This document shows, one piece after another, positions 11,485 through 20,725 of a stretch of 64,000 nucleotides of DNA (position 1 is its first letter; every line of letters starts with the position of its first letter). The position numbers were made by a program, and so were the translations under genes. Where the stretch lies: the NCBI GenBank assembly GCA_043228905.1, contig JBHGNT010000112.1:18118-82117 (forward strand), in the 5' to 3' direction. The DNA is from Azolla caroliniana (Eukaryota; Polypodiophyta). Below the pieces are notes generated by a model, which saw nothing but the letters and a program-made list of their open reading frames with translations, was not told where the DNA came from and ran no database searches.

Positions 11485-12100
11485 ATCCGTTCGGTCCGCC
11501 TCCGTCCAGTCCGGTTCCGGTTCTGTCACCGTCCGGTTCCGGTTCGATCGCCAGTTCCATCTAGTTGCCGGCACCGTCTGATCTCCGGTTGTCGAATCCG
11601 CCCAGTCTCCGGCTACCGAATCCATCCGGTCACCGATTGTCGGATCCGTCCAGTTCGGTTCCGATTCTGTCGTCGTCCGATTCCGATTCGATTGCAGGTT
11701 CCATCCGGTCGTCGACTTCGTCCGGTTTCCAGTAGTTGGATCCGCCCGGTCTCTAGTTGCCGGATCCGTCCGGTTGCCGGCTCCGTCCGGTTTCCAATTG
11801 CCAAATCCAGCCAGTCGTCGGTTGCTGGATTCGTCCGGTCATCGGCTCCGTCCGGTTTCCGGTTGCTAAATCTGTTCGGTCGCTAGTTTCCGGATCTCGT
11901 TCGGTTGCCAGTTGCGAGATCCTTCTAGTTTCCGGTTGCCGAATCCACTCGATCACCGGTTTTTGGATCCCGACTGGTTTCTAGTTACCAAATCCATCCG
12001 GTTTCCGGTTGCCGACTTTGCCCGGTCACCGGTTGTACACTGGTTCCATCTAGTTGCCGGCTCCATCCGGTTTTCGGTACTATCACCGACCAGTTTGAGT
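11485..12100 (+). repeat. 24-bp CCGGTT-rich minisatellite
   Basis: About 25 imperfect units approximate CCGTCCGGTTTCCGGTTGCC plus GGAT. Because the unit is a multiple of three, both strands stay open in places and yield Arg/Pro/Val repeat peptides; I treat those as artefacts. It is GC-rich against AT-rich surroundings. Confidence 0.85.
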
Positions 12101-12469
12101 TCCTTCACCAGCCGGTTCGAGCAACTTAGCCACTTCCAGCGACTTAGCCACATTTGTCCTTCTAGACAAAAGTGGCCCAAGCACAACTATTTCTTTTGTG
12201 CTCTTAACACATAGATGAAAAATGATGGTTCTCAATCTGCTTATATAGTTGTCTCCCAAAGTTTCCTATCTATGTGGGATACTTCAAAATTCTATTTTCC
12301 TTAACTTCTCAACTTCATGTCCACATAACTTGATATGTAGTTGTCCATTTTATATGTAGAAAAATGCGTTATAAAGCTCTTGAATATATCTATCTTCTCA
12401 TATCAATCCATTAAGCTAATCTTAAATACTTATTTTACTAGTTTTCATATCGTGTGTGAGAAACCACAC

Positions 12470-12805
12470 GATAACGTGGATGCGGAAAAGGAGCAGACCT
12501 CTACTACAGAGTCAGAAATCATCCCGCTCCTCGATAGTGAATCAAATGAACAATCGTCGGATGTCCTTCATCCCACCAAGCCCGCACCAACCCTCGATGC
12601 GGAAATTACAGATCAGCTATTAGCCAAAGAAATTCCGGGGATGACCGAGCAACCGACGCAGCTTACGACCCCTCCCGAGCCACAACCCCACATGTCTCCG
12701 CCGGAAAATGAACGGATTGAAGAAATCGATGAGCCGGATCCAACCCAGACCCCAAACCAACAGCGCGAACCGGAATCGACTTCGACAGAGCCGAACATCC
12801 CATAG
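12470..12805 (+). CDS. Acidic Pro/Thr/Glu-rich ORF fragment, unknown
   Basis: An open frame of about 110 codons ends with TAG at 12803-12805. It is rich in Glu, Pro, Thr, Ser and Gln, with motifs such as TESEIIPLLDSES, LTTPPEPQPHMSPPEN and ERIEEIDEPDPTQTP. The upstream 130 bases keep the frame open but look AT-rich and non-coding. No domain, signal or membrane segment is visible. It could be the disordered linker of a retroelement polyprotein, similar in composition to integrase-RT linkers elsewhere in this window, or an exon fragment. Confidence 0.3.
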   Translation, partial: DNVDAEKEQTSTTESEIIPLLDSESNEQSSDVLHPTKPAPTLDAEITDQLLAKEIPGMTEQPTQLTTPPEPQPHMSPPENERIEEIDEPDPTQTPNQQREPESTSTEPNIP

Positions 12806-12810
12806 GCGTG

Positions 12811-12846
12811 GGTTCGGCTGTGCATGCACTATCCCATAGGCGTGCC
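12811..12846 (+). repeat. Short dispersed repeat also found at 19218
   Basis: GTGGGTTCGGCTGTGCATGC followed by ACTATCCCATAGGCGTG nearly matches 19217-19250, immediately left of repeat Q2. A second CCCATAGGCGTG lies just upstream at 12799. It may be the terminus of a mobile element. Confidence 0.45.
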
Positions 12847-12899
12847 ATGTGTTGGCCGAGTTAGAAGACCAAGTGTGGAAGGGGTGGAAAATGGCTACG

Positions 12900-13310
12900 A
12901 GTCGAATTGGTAATGAGTAGGTCCGAGCGACGCAATAAAGAAGCAAGAGTAGGAAATAGTGAATAGAAAAATAGTAAAGTATTGAATATGCAGTAATGGT
13001 TCATGCATAGTCGTAATCGTGCATGACCTCTATAAAAAGGGCCATGGAAAGCTTGTAAACGTTAATCGAACTTTTCTGTATCATTGCGCCGATAATAGAA
13101 TTTTGTTTACTCCTTATACTCTATGTAAGAAACTGTGTTGCAATTTCTCTATGTCGAGTCTTTACGTTTTGAGTAAACGTTGTTTAACCAATCAGTTGTA
13201 GCCGGTGTGGTCATCTCCATAATCGCACAGTCATTCTCTGTTTGATTCATTTGTAAGTCCATATAGTTTGGAGTCCTGAACGATTCAAAGCGAAACGAAA
13301 TCCTTTTCCT
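12900..13310 (+). promoter_or_regulatory. Possible LTR or promoter relic with TATA box
   Basis: CTATAAAAAGGGCC at about 13030 is a good plant TATA context. It is followed by T-rich leader-like sequence (ATCATTGCGCCGATAATAG). It resembles the promoter part of an LTR, but I find no TG...CA ends or partner copy. Confidence 0.3.
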
Positions 13311-13319
13311 AAACACAAG

Positions 13320-16300
13320 ACCTTAAGTCGAATAGACAAAGGACCAAATATTCGACACCATGTTATCCAAGTCAATAACAGTGACATGAATTGATGAAGC
13401 TTGTCGGCTCCTAGTGCTTTGGTGAAGATGTCGGTTGTCTGAAAATTCATGTTGATGTGTTGAAGGTTGACATCTCCAACCTGAACGTGCTCTCAAATGA
13501 AGTGATAGTGCACTTTGATATGCTCTGTGCGTGCATGGAACACTAGGTTCCGAGCCAGATAAATACTGGTCATGTTGTCGCATTAAAGGGGAGTCGGATC
13601 CTTGATGGGAATGTCGAGATTCTTGACGATTCTCTTCAGCCAAATGGCTTCACATGTAGCCATAGCTATGCCCTTCATGTCGACTAGATGCTCACCTCCA
13701 ATGACCAAATCATCCATGTATAGGATGATGAAAATCGAACTTCTAGAATCGCTTTTTATGTAGAGGGAGTTGTCAGATTTTGACATTCTAAAGTTGATTT
13801 GATGAAGGTATTGTGTTTTCTTCGAAAGCCAAGCACACAGTGCTTGCTTAAGGCCATATAGAGGTTTCTTTAGTCGGCAGACTACTTTCGGATGGATGTT
13901 GGATTCGAAGTCAGGTGGTTGTACCGTGTACGCCTCTTCTAATTCTACTTGGAGAAAGGTGTTCTTTATGTCCATTTGATGGAGGTGCCACCCTTTCGCT
14001 ATTGCAAGGGTCAATTCATTTTCGTAGGATTGATCGTCTTCATATTCCGACATTTTGGCCTTGCCTTTGTCCATCTTCGGACATGGCCGAGATGTGCTCT
14101 AGTTGCTCGGGGGTTCTTGTGGCCCATTGAGCCTGGTCGTGATCGGACTTTTCTTCGAACATATGCCTCAGTTGATCTTTGTCTTCGATCTCTTGGTTGG
14201 CCAAGTCCGGGTCGACTAGGGTTGGAGTCTGAGTTGTCTCTAGTTTGTACCAAGATGTCGACTCCTCGAAAACAATGTGCCGACTCACTCGAACTTTCCG
14301 AGTAGATGGGTTATAGCACGTGTACCCCATTCGAGTGAGTACCCTATGAGTATACATTTCTTCGACTTAGGATCCAGCTTCTGTCACTTCTCGTTGGGAA
14401 TATGTACATATGCAATTGAGTCGAATATCCTGATGTGGGAGAAATCTGGCTTCTTTCCATAAAACTTCTCAAGGGGTGTTACGTCGTGCACCCCAAAGGT
14501 TGTACACATGTTCATGAGGTAGACGGTTGTGTTGGCGGCTTCAACCCAATACGACTTTGGTAGGTTCTTTTCGTTCATCATCGCCCTGGCTACCTGTAAT
14601 ATGTGTTGATTTTTGCGTTCGGCTACTCCATTTTGTTGACTCGGTGTATGTCGGCCGGAGAACTCTCGTCAAATTCCTTCCTTTCAGAGATAACCTATGA
14701 AATCATCTGAGAAGTACTCCTTACCCCCACCCGATCAAAACATCGGACATGCCGACTTGTGGCTTTCTCGACTTCATTCTTAAATTTTTTGAAGTGTTAG
14801 AACACTTTACACATTTGCCGCATGGGGTAGATCCAGGTGTGCCTGGAGAAGTCTTCAATGAATTTCATGTAACATCGGCATTTGTTGAATGTTGTCGTTT
14901 GTGTTGGTCCCCATGCGTCTCAGTGCATCACATCTAGGAGGCCTTTGCTCATGTTTTCCTCGTTTGGAAATAGGTGTTGATGTTGTTTGCCAAATTGGCA
15001 AGCTTCACATACACCTTCAATCTCTTTGAAGGTCGGGAGCTCGATGACGACTCCTTTTGATTGCATCCCCTTCAGCTTTTGGTGGTTGATATGGCCGATT
15101 CTTTTGTGCCATAGCTCTATGTCCGTATCAGCTTTGGTGCCTTTTGCAAACATGGCTGATTTCATCTCGTACGAATCGAGAATGAACATTCGGCCCTCTC
15201 TTTGTCCACAAGCGATGAGTCGGGCTTCCTTTTCGATGAAGCAACGAACTTAGTTGAAGCAGACTTGCATGCCTTGCTCTACAATTTGGCTGACTAGGAC
15301 CAAATTCTTCATGATGGTTGGTACATGCAAGACATTCTTAATGTATGTTTGGTTGCCCTCATTCTTGAATGGGACATTGCCGATGTGCCATATCATATGA
15401 GTAGTGTCGTCTCTGATCTCGACACACCAATTCAGCTCTCATAAGTCTTGGAACCATTCTTGACGAGATGTCATGTGGTTCGACACACCAGAGTCGACAA
15501 ACCATACATCTTCTGGACCGGAGGCCCAACATAAAATTGGCTCTATGTCTCATCACAAACATTCCGCCATGGTAGTCATATTCGGAGTTGGTGGCATAAT
15601 TGGTGAGTTGTCAGCTTGTGGAAGCCGACTCACACTTCTTCTTTTGACACTCTTCTTCATGGTGGCCGACTTTGCCGCAATATCCATATTCGATTGACTT
15701 TTGTCAGCTTGAACCCGCATGAAAGCTCCCACTTCTTCGATTGATTCCATTTTCTTGCCGAAATTTGGAGTTGTTTGTTGGGCCTCATCCACCTCGTCCT
15801 TCGCCGAATCGGCCTCTTCGTGCTCGACCATGTCCTCTTCCTCCATCCGAGTGTGTGTAGAGCATGTGGCCTTTTGAGGCGCTACTCCTTGTTCGAACGT
15901 GGTTTTCTTCAACCAACAACAGTGATTGAGGATCGAAGAAAGAGGGAGGATTCGGCCTTGCTAGGATAGTGGTTCTCATTGTAGCAAACTGTGGTGCGAG
16001 GCCACCTAGGCATTATGCACCATCTCATCATCCTCCACATTGACACTTATTGAACCGAGTTAGTCACAAAGCTCCTTGATCTTCAAGGTATAGCTTGTGA
16101 TGGACATATCTTTTTGTTGAATGTTGTTCAACTCTTGGCGGGGTTGAAGCTTTCTTCTGGTTGTGGTGACCACGAAAATCTTCCTTAGATTATCCCATGC
16201 TGCCTTCGGCGTCTTACCTTCTCGAATGTAGCAAAGTATGTGGTCATGGACACATGTTACCAAGCAATACATCACTCGCCTTGTCGTTTGCTCCCATGTT

Positions 16301-16466
16301 GAGTAGTCGACATTCTTTGGGTTGGGTTTGTTTTCTTGTGTTCCTTGAATGTAGCCCCAATAGCCTTGTCCAACAAGGTATTGGTGCATCTTGTACTCCC
16401 AACATGGAAATTTGTTTCTGTCCAACTTCTCGCTAGGGAGAGAGCGCTCCCCATTTGAGTATTCAT
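13320..16466 (-). pseudogene. Ty1/copia element C gag-pol remnant (lineage of D, F, M)
   Basis: Read on the minus strand from 16466: gag start MNTQMGSAL, KYMQ-type capsid region with GQGYWGYI (about 16370), a knuckle whose first Cys is Tyr (about 15670), protease VDSGVSNHM (about 15490), GAG-pre-integrase (LWHKRIGHI, CEACQFGKQ, about 15000-15110), integrase tail (FYGKKPDFSHIRIF, about 14450), RT (GWHLHQMDIKNTFLQ and LYMDDLVIGG, about 13700-14010), and the RNase H end (TTDIFTKALGADKLHQF). Two internal deletions are visible: one fuses the integrase C-terminus to mid-RT near 14000, and another fuses the RT YMDD region to the RNase H region near 13670. There are many stops and frameshifts. The 3' LTR is not recognisable. 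Confidence 0.85.
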
Positions 16467-16528
16467 TAAGTCGATAAAAATTTCCTTCTTCTTCTTCCTT
16501 AGACACGAGCTATGTAGTTGTTACTCGT

Positions 16529-16877
16529 ATGAATATACGACGAGGCATAAGGGTATGTGTAATGATGTGGTTGATGTGTATGTATAATATTAATGAGTGT
16601 GTGAGGATGAGTATGTGTATGTGTATGAACACATGCACATTTGTGTGCATGTGTACAAAGGTGAGAAAGTGGGTAAGTAATGTAACTCCCTACTTGTCTC
16701 ATTCTTTATCTGTAACGGTTACCTCTTGTACTATATAAACCCACCCATGGGGCATAATGTAACATAACTTTTTCCCTCTCATTTTGTGTTTGTCTCATTG
16801 TTTCTCTTTCCCTCACACGTAACCCCCTTGGGAGGGGGGTGTAGCTATTCTAGGCTTCACCCCCACCCATTAACACT
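16529..16877 (+). repeat. Repeat Q1: LTR-like, TATA-containing, twin of Q2
   Basis: It is about 97 percent identical by eye to 19253-19598, in the same orientation, from GAATATACGACGAGGCATAA to CACCC(A/G)TTAACA. It contains TACTATATAAACCCACCC near 16731, an 11-bp perfect hairpin at 16629-16654 (ACACATGCACA with its complement), and the CCCCCTTGGGAGGGGG tail. It reads TG...CA-like only on the minus strand (TGTTAATGGG). It cuts into the 5' leader of element C. I call it LTR-like, not proven. Confidence 0.7.
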
Positions 16878-17187
16878 TTTGGCATGCCCAAACGGACGAC
16901 CCTCCTTTGAGAGGAAGTCTATCCCTCACTCTCCCTCTTTGTGTGTTTGTACATCTGTCTATTGTGTGTTGAGAATTGTGTGTGCATGATGAGAGACAAA
17001 GAGTTCAAGTTTTTGCTCCATTGGCATATGTCTGGTTCTTGAAGAAAGAAGAAGTTATATCCATCGCTTTTTGTTCTCTATCTCTCTTTCTCTCTCTCCT
17101 GCCCCATCCTGCCACGTCACGTCCTCTTAGAGTTTTTAGGGTTTGAAGATCGCCATCGCTCCACCTCCGCAGAGCCCCCAGCCTCTC

Positions 17188-17345
17188 ATACCTCGCACAG
17201 ATGTTGTCACCGCTCCCGGATGCCCTCCCAATTGTGCCATTTCTTTTGACAACTTAGGCCTCATCAAGGTCGTAGAAAGCTCAGGAGAGAATGGACACCC
17301 TCAAGTCGTTGCAAGGTGGGATAAGCCACAGCCTCAGAAGAACAT
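17188..17345 (+). pseudogene. Captured N-terminal fragment of a WDR74/NSA1-like WD40 protein
   Basis: The frame from 17188 reads I-PRTDVVTAPGCPPNCA, then FDNLGLIKVVES and PQVVARWDKP. From memory this matches the N-terminus of plant WDR74/NSA1-type WD40 proteins (nucleolar, 60S ribosome biogenesis), which begin MPRT and carry GCPP, LGLIKV and a VVxRWGxP motif. Here the expected ATG is ATA (17188-17190) and only about 50 residues remain, so it cannot make the protein. The preceding TAGGGTTT and CCACGTCACG sequences look like a plant promoter or 5' UTR, suggesting capture at DNA level. No database check was possible. Confidence 0.55.
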
Positions 17346-17402
17346 ACAGAAACCCACTCTGTGCCGATCTCCCTGCCTCGTCTCGCAAGCTCTGTCATCG
17401 CC

Positions 17403-17675
17403 ATGGCCTCTCTTGGCTCCCTCGTCGCGTCTAGGCTCTTGAAGCGCATTTCTTCTTCGTCTTCCTCCTCTTCTCCTGCACCTCTGCTGCACCGAATCTC
17501 TTCCAGAGGCTTCCATGGCGACCATCACGCAGCGGCCCCCTCCAGGAGCCTCTTTGGCATTGCTCGTGCCTCTAGCTCTAAGTCCACGGGAAGTGATATC
17601 ATTGGTATCGATCTCGGAACTACTAGCTCTTGTGTCTCTGTCATGGAAGGAAAGACTGCTCGTGTTATTGAAAAT
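17403..17675 (+). pseudogene. Captured first-exon fragment of mitochondrial HSP70
   Basis: ATG at 17403 in a good plant context (CGCCATGGC) starts a Ser/Arg-rich, acid-free presequence (SLVASRLLKRI, then a poly-Ser run, then RGFHG) typical of mitochondrial import signals. It is followed by the HSP70 ATP-binding phosphate loop IIGIDLGTTSSCVSVMEG and RVIEN. After residue 91 the similarity stops and an unrelated 34-codon tail runs to TGA at 17775-17777. Full mtHSP70 proteins are about 680 residues, so substrate-binding and nearly all ATPase sequence is missing. The break after VIEN could be an exon end. It is a fragment and not a working chaperone gene. Confidence 0.85.
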
Positions 17676-17777
17676 TTCGGCACATCGGATGAGGACTGTC
17701 TGAGGAAGGCAAAAGCAGCAGAATCAGAACGTGAGTTTCTGAAGGCAGCGAGCCAGCTAGCTTTGCCAAATAGATGA
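17676..17777 (+). other. Unidentified in-frame tail fused to the HSP70 fragment
   Basis: Thirty-three codons continue in frame (CLRKAKAAESEREFLKAASQ near the middle). It is helical in character and ends at TGA 17775-17777. It is not HSP70 and may be an exon of a further captured gene or read-through intron. Confidence 0.4.
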
Positions 17778-17859
17778 CCTGCCAGAGAGAAGGCTAACAT
17801 AATGTACGTGAAGCATCGCCTATGGCCTTTTGGAGAGGATGGAGTATTTTACCTCAATC

Positions 17860-18440
17860 CTCTAGTAGAGCTATGATTACTCTACAGATGTTGTGCTCAC
17901 GGAACAATACCTTCCGTCTAACCACCCTGTCACTGTGTGCCTCTCATTAGAGGATGTTTCTATAGGGCATTATTCCCTCAGGGAAGAGCCTGTTGGACCT
18001 ATGTTCTATGCAACCTTCAATCAACAATAGACTAATATACCCTATGAAATCTTCACGTATTCAGAAGGCATTTCCAGCAACCTCACCAGAGCTTTGCACT
18101 CTGCTTGTAACCGCACTAAGCTTATTTATAGTGCATACATAGGATCAGGGATTACTCTCGAGCAAAAAGGCTTTGTAATTATACCACAATGACAAACAGA
18201 AACTAGTGGTTTCACAAATACTGCCATCACTTTTTAGTACCCATTGGGTGGTTCAAGCTCCAGATATCTATATCTCATGCCCACTGGTGACATAGTCTCC
18301 GTCTTCCTCATTGATAATGGCCTCTCTCCTATGAAGATTAAGGACAACCGACAATTGGTGAATTTCTTCTCTATGAAACTAAAAGCGGGTACTATTTTAG
18401 GGCCCCATTGGAATCCGAGAGCCAAGAACGATGGATACTA
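17860..18440 (+). pseudogene. Captured cupin (seed-storage/vicilin-like) fragment
   Basis: One frame, with stops at three places, gives a beta-rich reading. The clearest part is 18241-18440: RQLVNFFSMKLKAGTILGPH followed by WNPRAK. GPHWNPxA after a xGxI/MxxxL segment is the signature of the C-terminal cupin barrel in vicilin-like and 11S-like proteins. The upstream part (GHYSLREEPVGPMFY, then IGSGITLEQKGFVIIPQ) is compatible with a degraded cupin but not diagnostic. No complete barrel is present. Bicupin storage or vicilin-like proteins are usually 400-550 residues. Confidence 0.4.
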
Positions 18441-18464
18441 TTCGCATCGGGGCCACTTGGGCAT

Positions 18465-18580
18465 AACCCCCGTCGGCCGCTATCGCCGCTGTTGCAGCAA
18501 TTGTTGCCACCACCGCTGTCGCAATCATCACCGTTCGGAATCGAAACGGAAGCAAATGGTTTGTAGCCCTATATTGATGT
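18465..18580 (+). other. Short Ala/Val/Ile-rich hydrophobic ORF piece
   Basis: A frame reads PSAAIAAVAAIVATTAVAII then TVRNRNGSKW and a stop. This looks like a membrane anchor or signal segment followed by basic residues. It may be another captured exon, or a chance GCC/GTT-rich run. Confidence 0.25.
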
Positions 18581-18599
18581 CCTTATGTGGTTCCTAGCA

Positions 18600-19200
18600 A
18601 AAAGAAGGTCAAGCAAGATATTGATGATGTCGAAGGAAGGGGAAAAGAAGGAAGGTTGATTCAAGTGGAAAGAGGGAAAACAATCAAGAAGGGAGTAGCA
18701 GAAAGCCAGAGATTTTCCAGAATGAAGTAGAGAAGATTCAGAAAAGTGACGAAGAGGAAACAAGAAGAAGATAGAGGCTAGACAGACACATAAAGAAAAA
18801 GATAGAAGAAGAAGAAAAAAAGAGGGGCAATTGACAAAATTTTAAAAAATGACAATGGCAGAGAAAACGGAATTTCAAAACCTCAAGGGCAGAGGAGAAT
18901 TTCGAAAACTCAAGGGTAAATAATAATAACAAAAATTTCTAAAACCAAGGGGTAAAAATCATGAAATTTCAAAAACACAACTCACATGATGAAAGAAAGA
19001 ATACACAAACGCACAACATGATTTCACGACCTATGCCACATTGAACTAGCCAATTGGTATATGATCCAATCGCGACTTGTGTTGACTGAACGAGAAGGTT
19101 TGAGTCAAGCAAAGCTTCGATCGAAGTTATCGATCGTAGAGCAATGATCCGGTTGAGGGATTTTTGGTCGTTCAGACGATCGATGGAGTTACGGTCGAGA
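18600..19200. other. Purine-rich low-complexity spacer, no gene
   Basis: 18600-18960 is AG-rich on the plus strand and contains repeats of the type TTTCAAAACCTCAAGGGC and TTTCGAAAACTCAAGGGT, as seen in intron or UTR sequence. No conserved protein is visible to 19200. Confidence 0.45.
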
Positions 19201-19217
19201 AGAGTTATCATGGCGAG

Positions 19218-19598
19218 TGGGTTCACTGTGCAATGCACTGTCCCATAGACGTAAGAATATACGACGAGGCATAAGGGTATGTGTAATGAAGTGGTTAATG
19301 TGTATGTATAATATTAATGAGTGTGTGAGGATGAGTATGTGTATGTGTATGAACACATGCACATTTGTGTGCATGTGTACAAAGGTGAGAAAGTGGGTAA
19401 GTAATGTAACTCCCTACTAGTCTCATTCTTTATTTGTAACGGTTACCTCTTGTACTATATAAACCCACCCATGGGGCATAATGGAATAAGCTTTTTCCCT
19501 CTCATTTTGTGTTTGTCTCATTGTTTCTCTTTCCCTCACACGTAACCCCCTTGGGAGGGGGGTGGAGCTATTCTAGGCTTCACCCCCACCCGTTAACA
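19218..19598 (+). repeat. Repeat Q2: LTR-like twin of Q1
   Basis: 19253-19598 matches Q1 with only a handful of differences (for example GATGTGG/GAAGTGG, ACTTGTC/ACTAGTC). TATA is at about 19455 (CTATATAAACCC) and the same hairpin and tail are present. An extra 35 bp on the left (19218-19252) match 12811-12846. Together with Q1 it brackets the host-gene fragments. Confidence 0.7.
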
Positions 19599-19599
19599 A

Positions 19600-19874
19600 T
19601 AGTGGCACTACGATAGCGGATAGCCGGATTTGTCGCCGACGTATCGAACACACAACACACGCGAATGGGCTAAATTAAGCTACCAAATCGCTTTAATACC
19701 ATATAAAGAATCGGGTGTGATTCTTTGCAGCGTAATAGAGATATGTGTTATGTGGGTGTGAAAGAGGAAAGAGGAGAGACACAAGATAGATACTCAAGAT
19801 GTATATTAACAAGGAGAATAGTAAGTACAAAATGTAGCATTACAAGGGAGAATTGTTGGCATAAAAGGCCAACA
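19600..19874 (-). repeat. LTR end and primer-binding site of an unnamed minus-strand copia element
   Basis: On the minus strand, TGGTATTAAAGC (19702 to 19691) resembles the initiator-Met PBS TGGTATCAGAGC. It directly follows LTR-like sequence that starts TGTTGGCC at 19874 and ends TTCTTTATA. Downstream leader sequence runs to about 19600, where repeat Q2 cuts it. No coding part survives here. Confidence 0.4.
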
Positions 19875-19970
19875 CCTTCCACCTTGTAACCATAGTGTGA
19901 ACACGTCCTCTAGTTAGGGCATGAGTATATAAGCTCAACCCTAACATTGTAGCTATAATAATCTTGTATC
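19854..19970 (+). repeat. 5' LTR of copia N, left part
   Basis: It starts TGTTGGCATAAAAGGCCAAC and has GAGTATATAAGC at about 19922. It breaks off at GTATC, where the intact copia is inserted, and resumes at 25439. Confidence 0.6.
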
Positions 19971-20302
19971 TGTTGGGATTACGGTCCCTCCGGATGGGAT
20001 GGTCGGATGTCCGGAGCCGGATGATGAAGACCCCGGCTACGGAGCCGGATCATGAAGACCCCGGCTACGGAGCCGGATGATGAAGACCCCGGCTACGGAG
20101 CCGGATGACGAATGTACCCGGAGAGAGATCCGGATGCGGGGACATATTTGTGAATATGTTTGCCAAGGGCCCTTGAGGCTATATTTGTAAATAGCCCGAA
20201 AGTCATATGTGTATAAATATGACTTAGGGCAAACAGTCCCGTGGTTGTTGTTGTTGTTACTCTTTTTTCTGGTTTTCCACTCAAGGGGAGCTAAGTGAGC
20301 AG

Positions 20303-20353
<51 letters not shown>

Positions 20354-20619
20354 GAAGAGGTCGTTGCCTATGTGTATTACCGCCGCCTGTGGTGAAGACA
20401 GTGAGCTCAAGGTTGTTGCCTTGTAGCTTCACCATTGTACATCTCTGTTTATAGTGATAGTTGGAGTTTGAGGACTCCCGTGGTTTTTTCCCATTTAGGG
20501 TTTTCCACGTAAAACATCCTGTGTACTCTTCTCTCTATTGTCTTCTTCCATTTTTTGTATTTCCTGTTTTCTGTGAGTTGATCCTATTCCTCGGTGGTGG
20601 CCGAGCACTGTGTTCAACA
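19971..20619 (+). repeat. 5' LTR of the near-intact copia (649 bp)
   Basis: It begins TGTTGGGATTACGG and ends TGTTCAACA. It contains three 28-bp CCGGATGATGAAGACCCCGG units (20017-20100), a TATA box at 20212, a long GA run (20305-20352) and the conserved GGGTTTTCCACGTAAA box near 20498. Confidence 0.97.
20212..20218 (+). promoter_or_regulatory. LTR TATA box
   Basis: GTCATATGTGTATAAATATG matches the equivalent place in LTRs A, H and K, so it is the probable Pol II core promoter of the element. The same sequence recurs in the 3' LTR near 25031. Confidence 0.75.
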
Positions 20620-20622
20620 AAG

Positions 20623-20634
20623 TGGTATCAGAGC
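20623..20634 (+). promoter_or_regulatory. Primer-binding site (initiator Met tRNA)
   Basis: TGGTATCAGAGC lies three bases after the 5' LTR. This is the standard plant copia PBS, complementary to the 3' end of initiator methionine tRNA. Confidence 0.95.
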
Positions 20635-20650
20635 GACGGTAACACAGAAA

Positions 20651-20725
20651 ATGGAAGGCGGCGGTAGTGGGCCTCCGGGCATGATGTTGTTGAACTCATA
20701 GAACTACACCGACTGGAAGATAAAG
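20651..20725 (+). pseudogene. True gag start with premature amber codon
   Basis: ATG at 20651 is in frame with the long ORF and reads MEGGGSGPPGMMLLNS before TAG at 20699-20701, then NYTDWKIK into the ORF. Gag proteins of this type begin this way (a short leader, then a WK-containing helix), so the native start was almost certainly 20651 and the TAG is a mutation, most simply CAG to TAG. Confidence 0.85.

Noticed and set aside
11482-11984. Arg/Pro/Val repeat ORFs on both strands
   Set aside because: They arise from the 24-bp CCGGTT minisatellite and show no conserved domain or start context.
18569-18932. Minus-strand Ser/Phe/Leu-rich ORFs suggesting membrane proteins
   Set aside because: Hydrophobicity comes from the purine-rich plus strand read backwards; no conserved pattern.
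16878-19217. Helitron as the carrier of the gene fragments
   Set aside because: I found no convincing 5' TC and 3' hairpin-CTRR ends or Rep/helicase sequence; not excluded, but unsupported.
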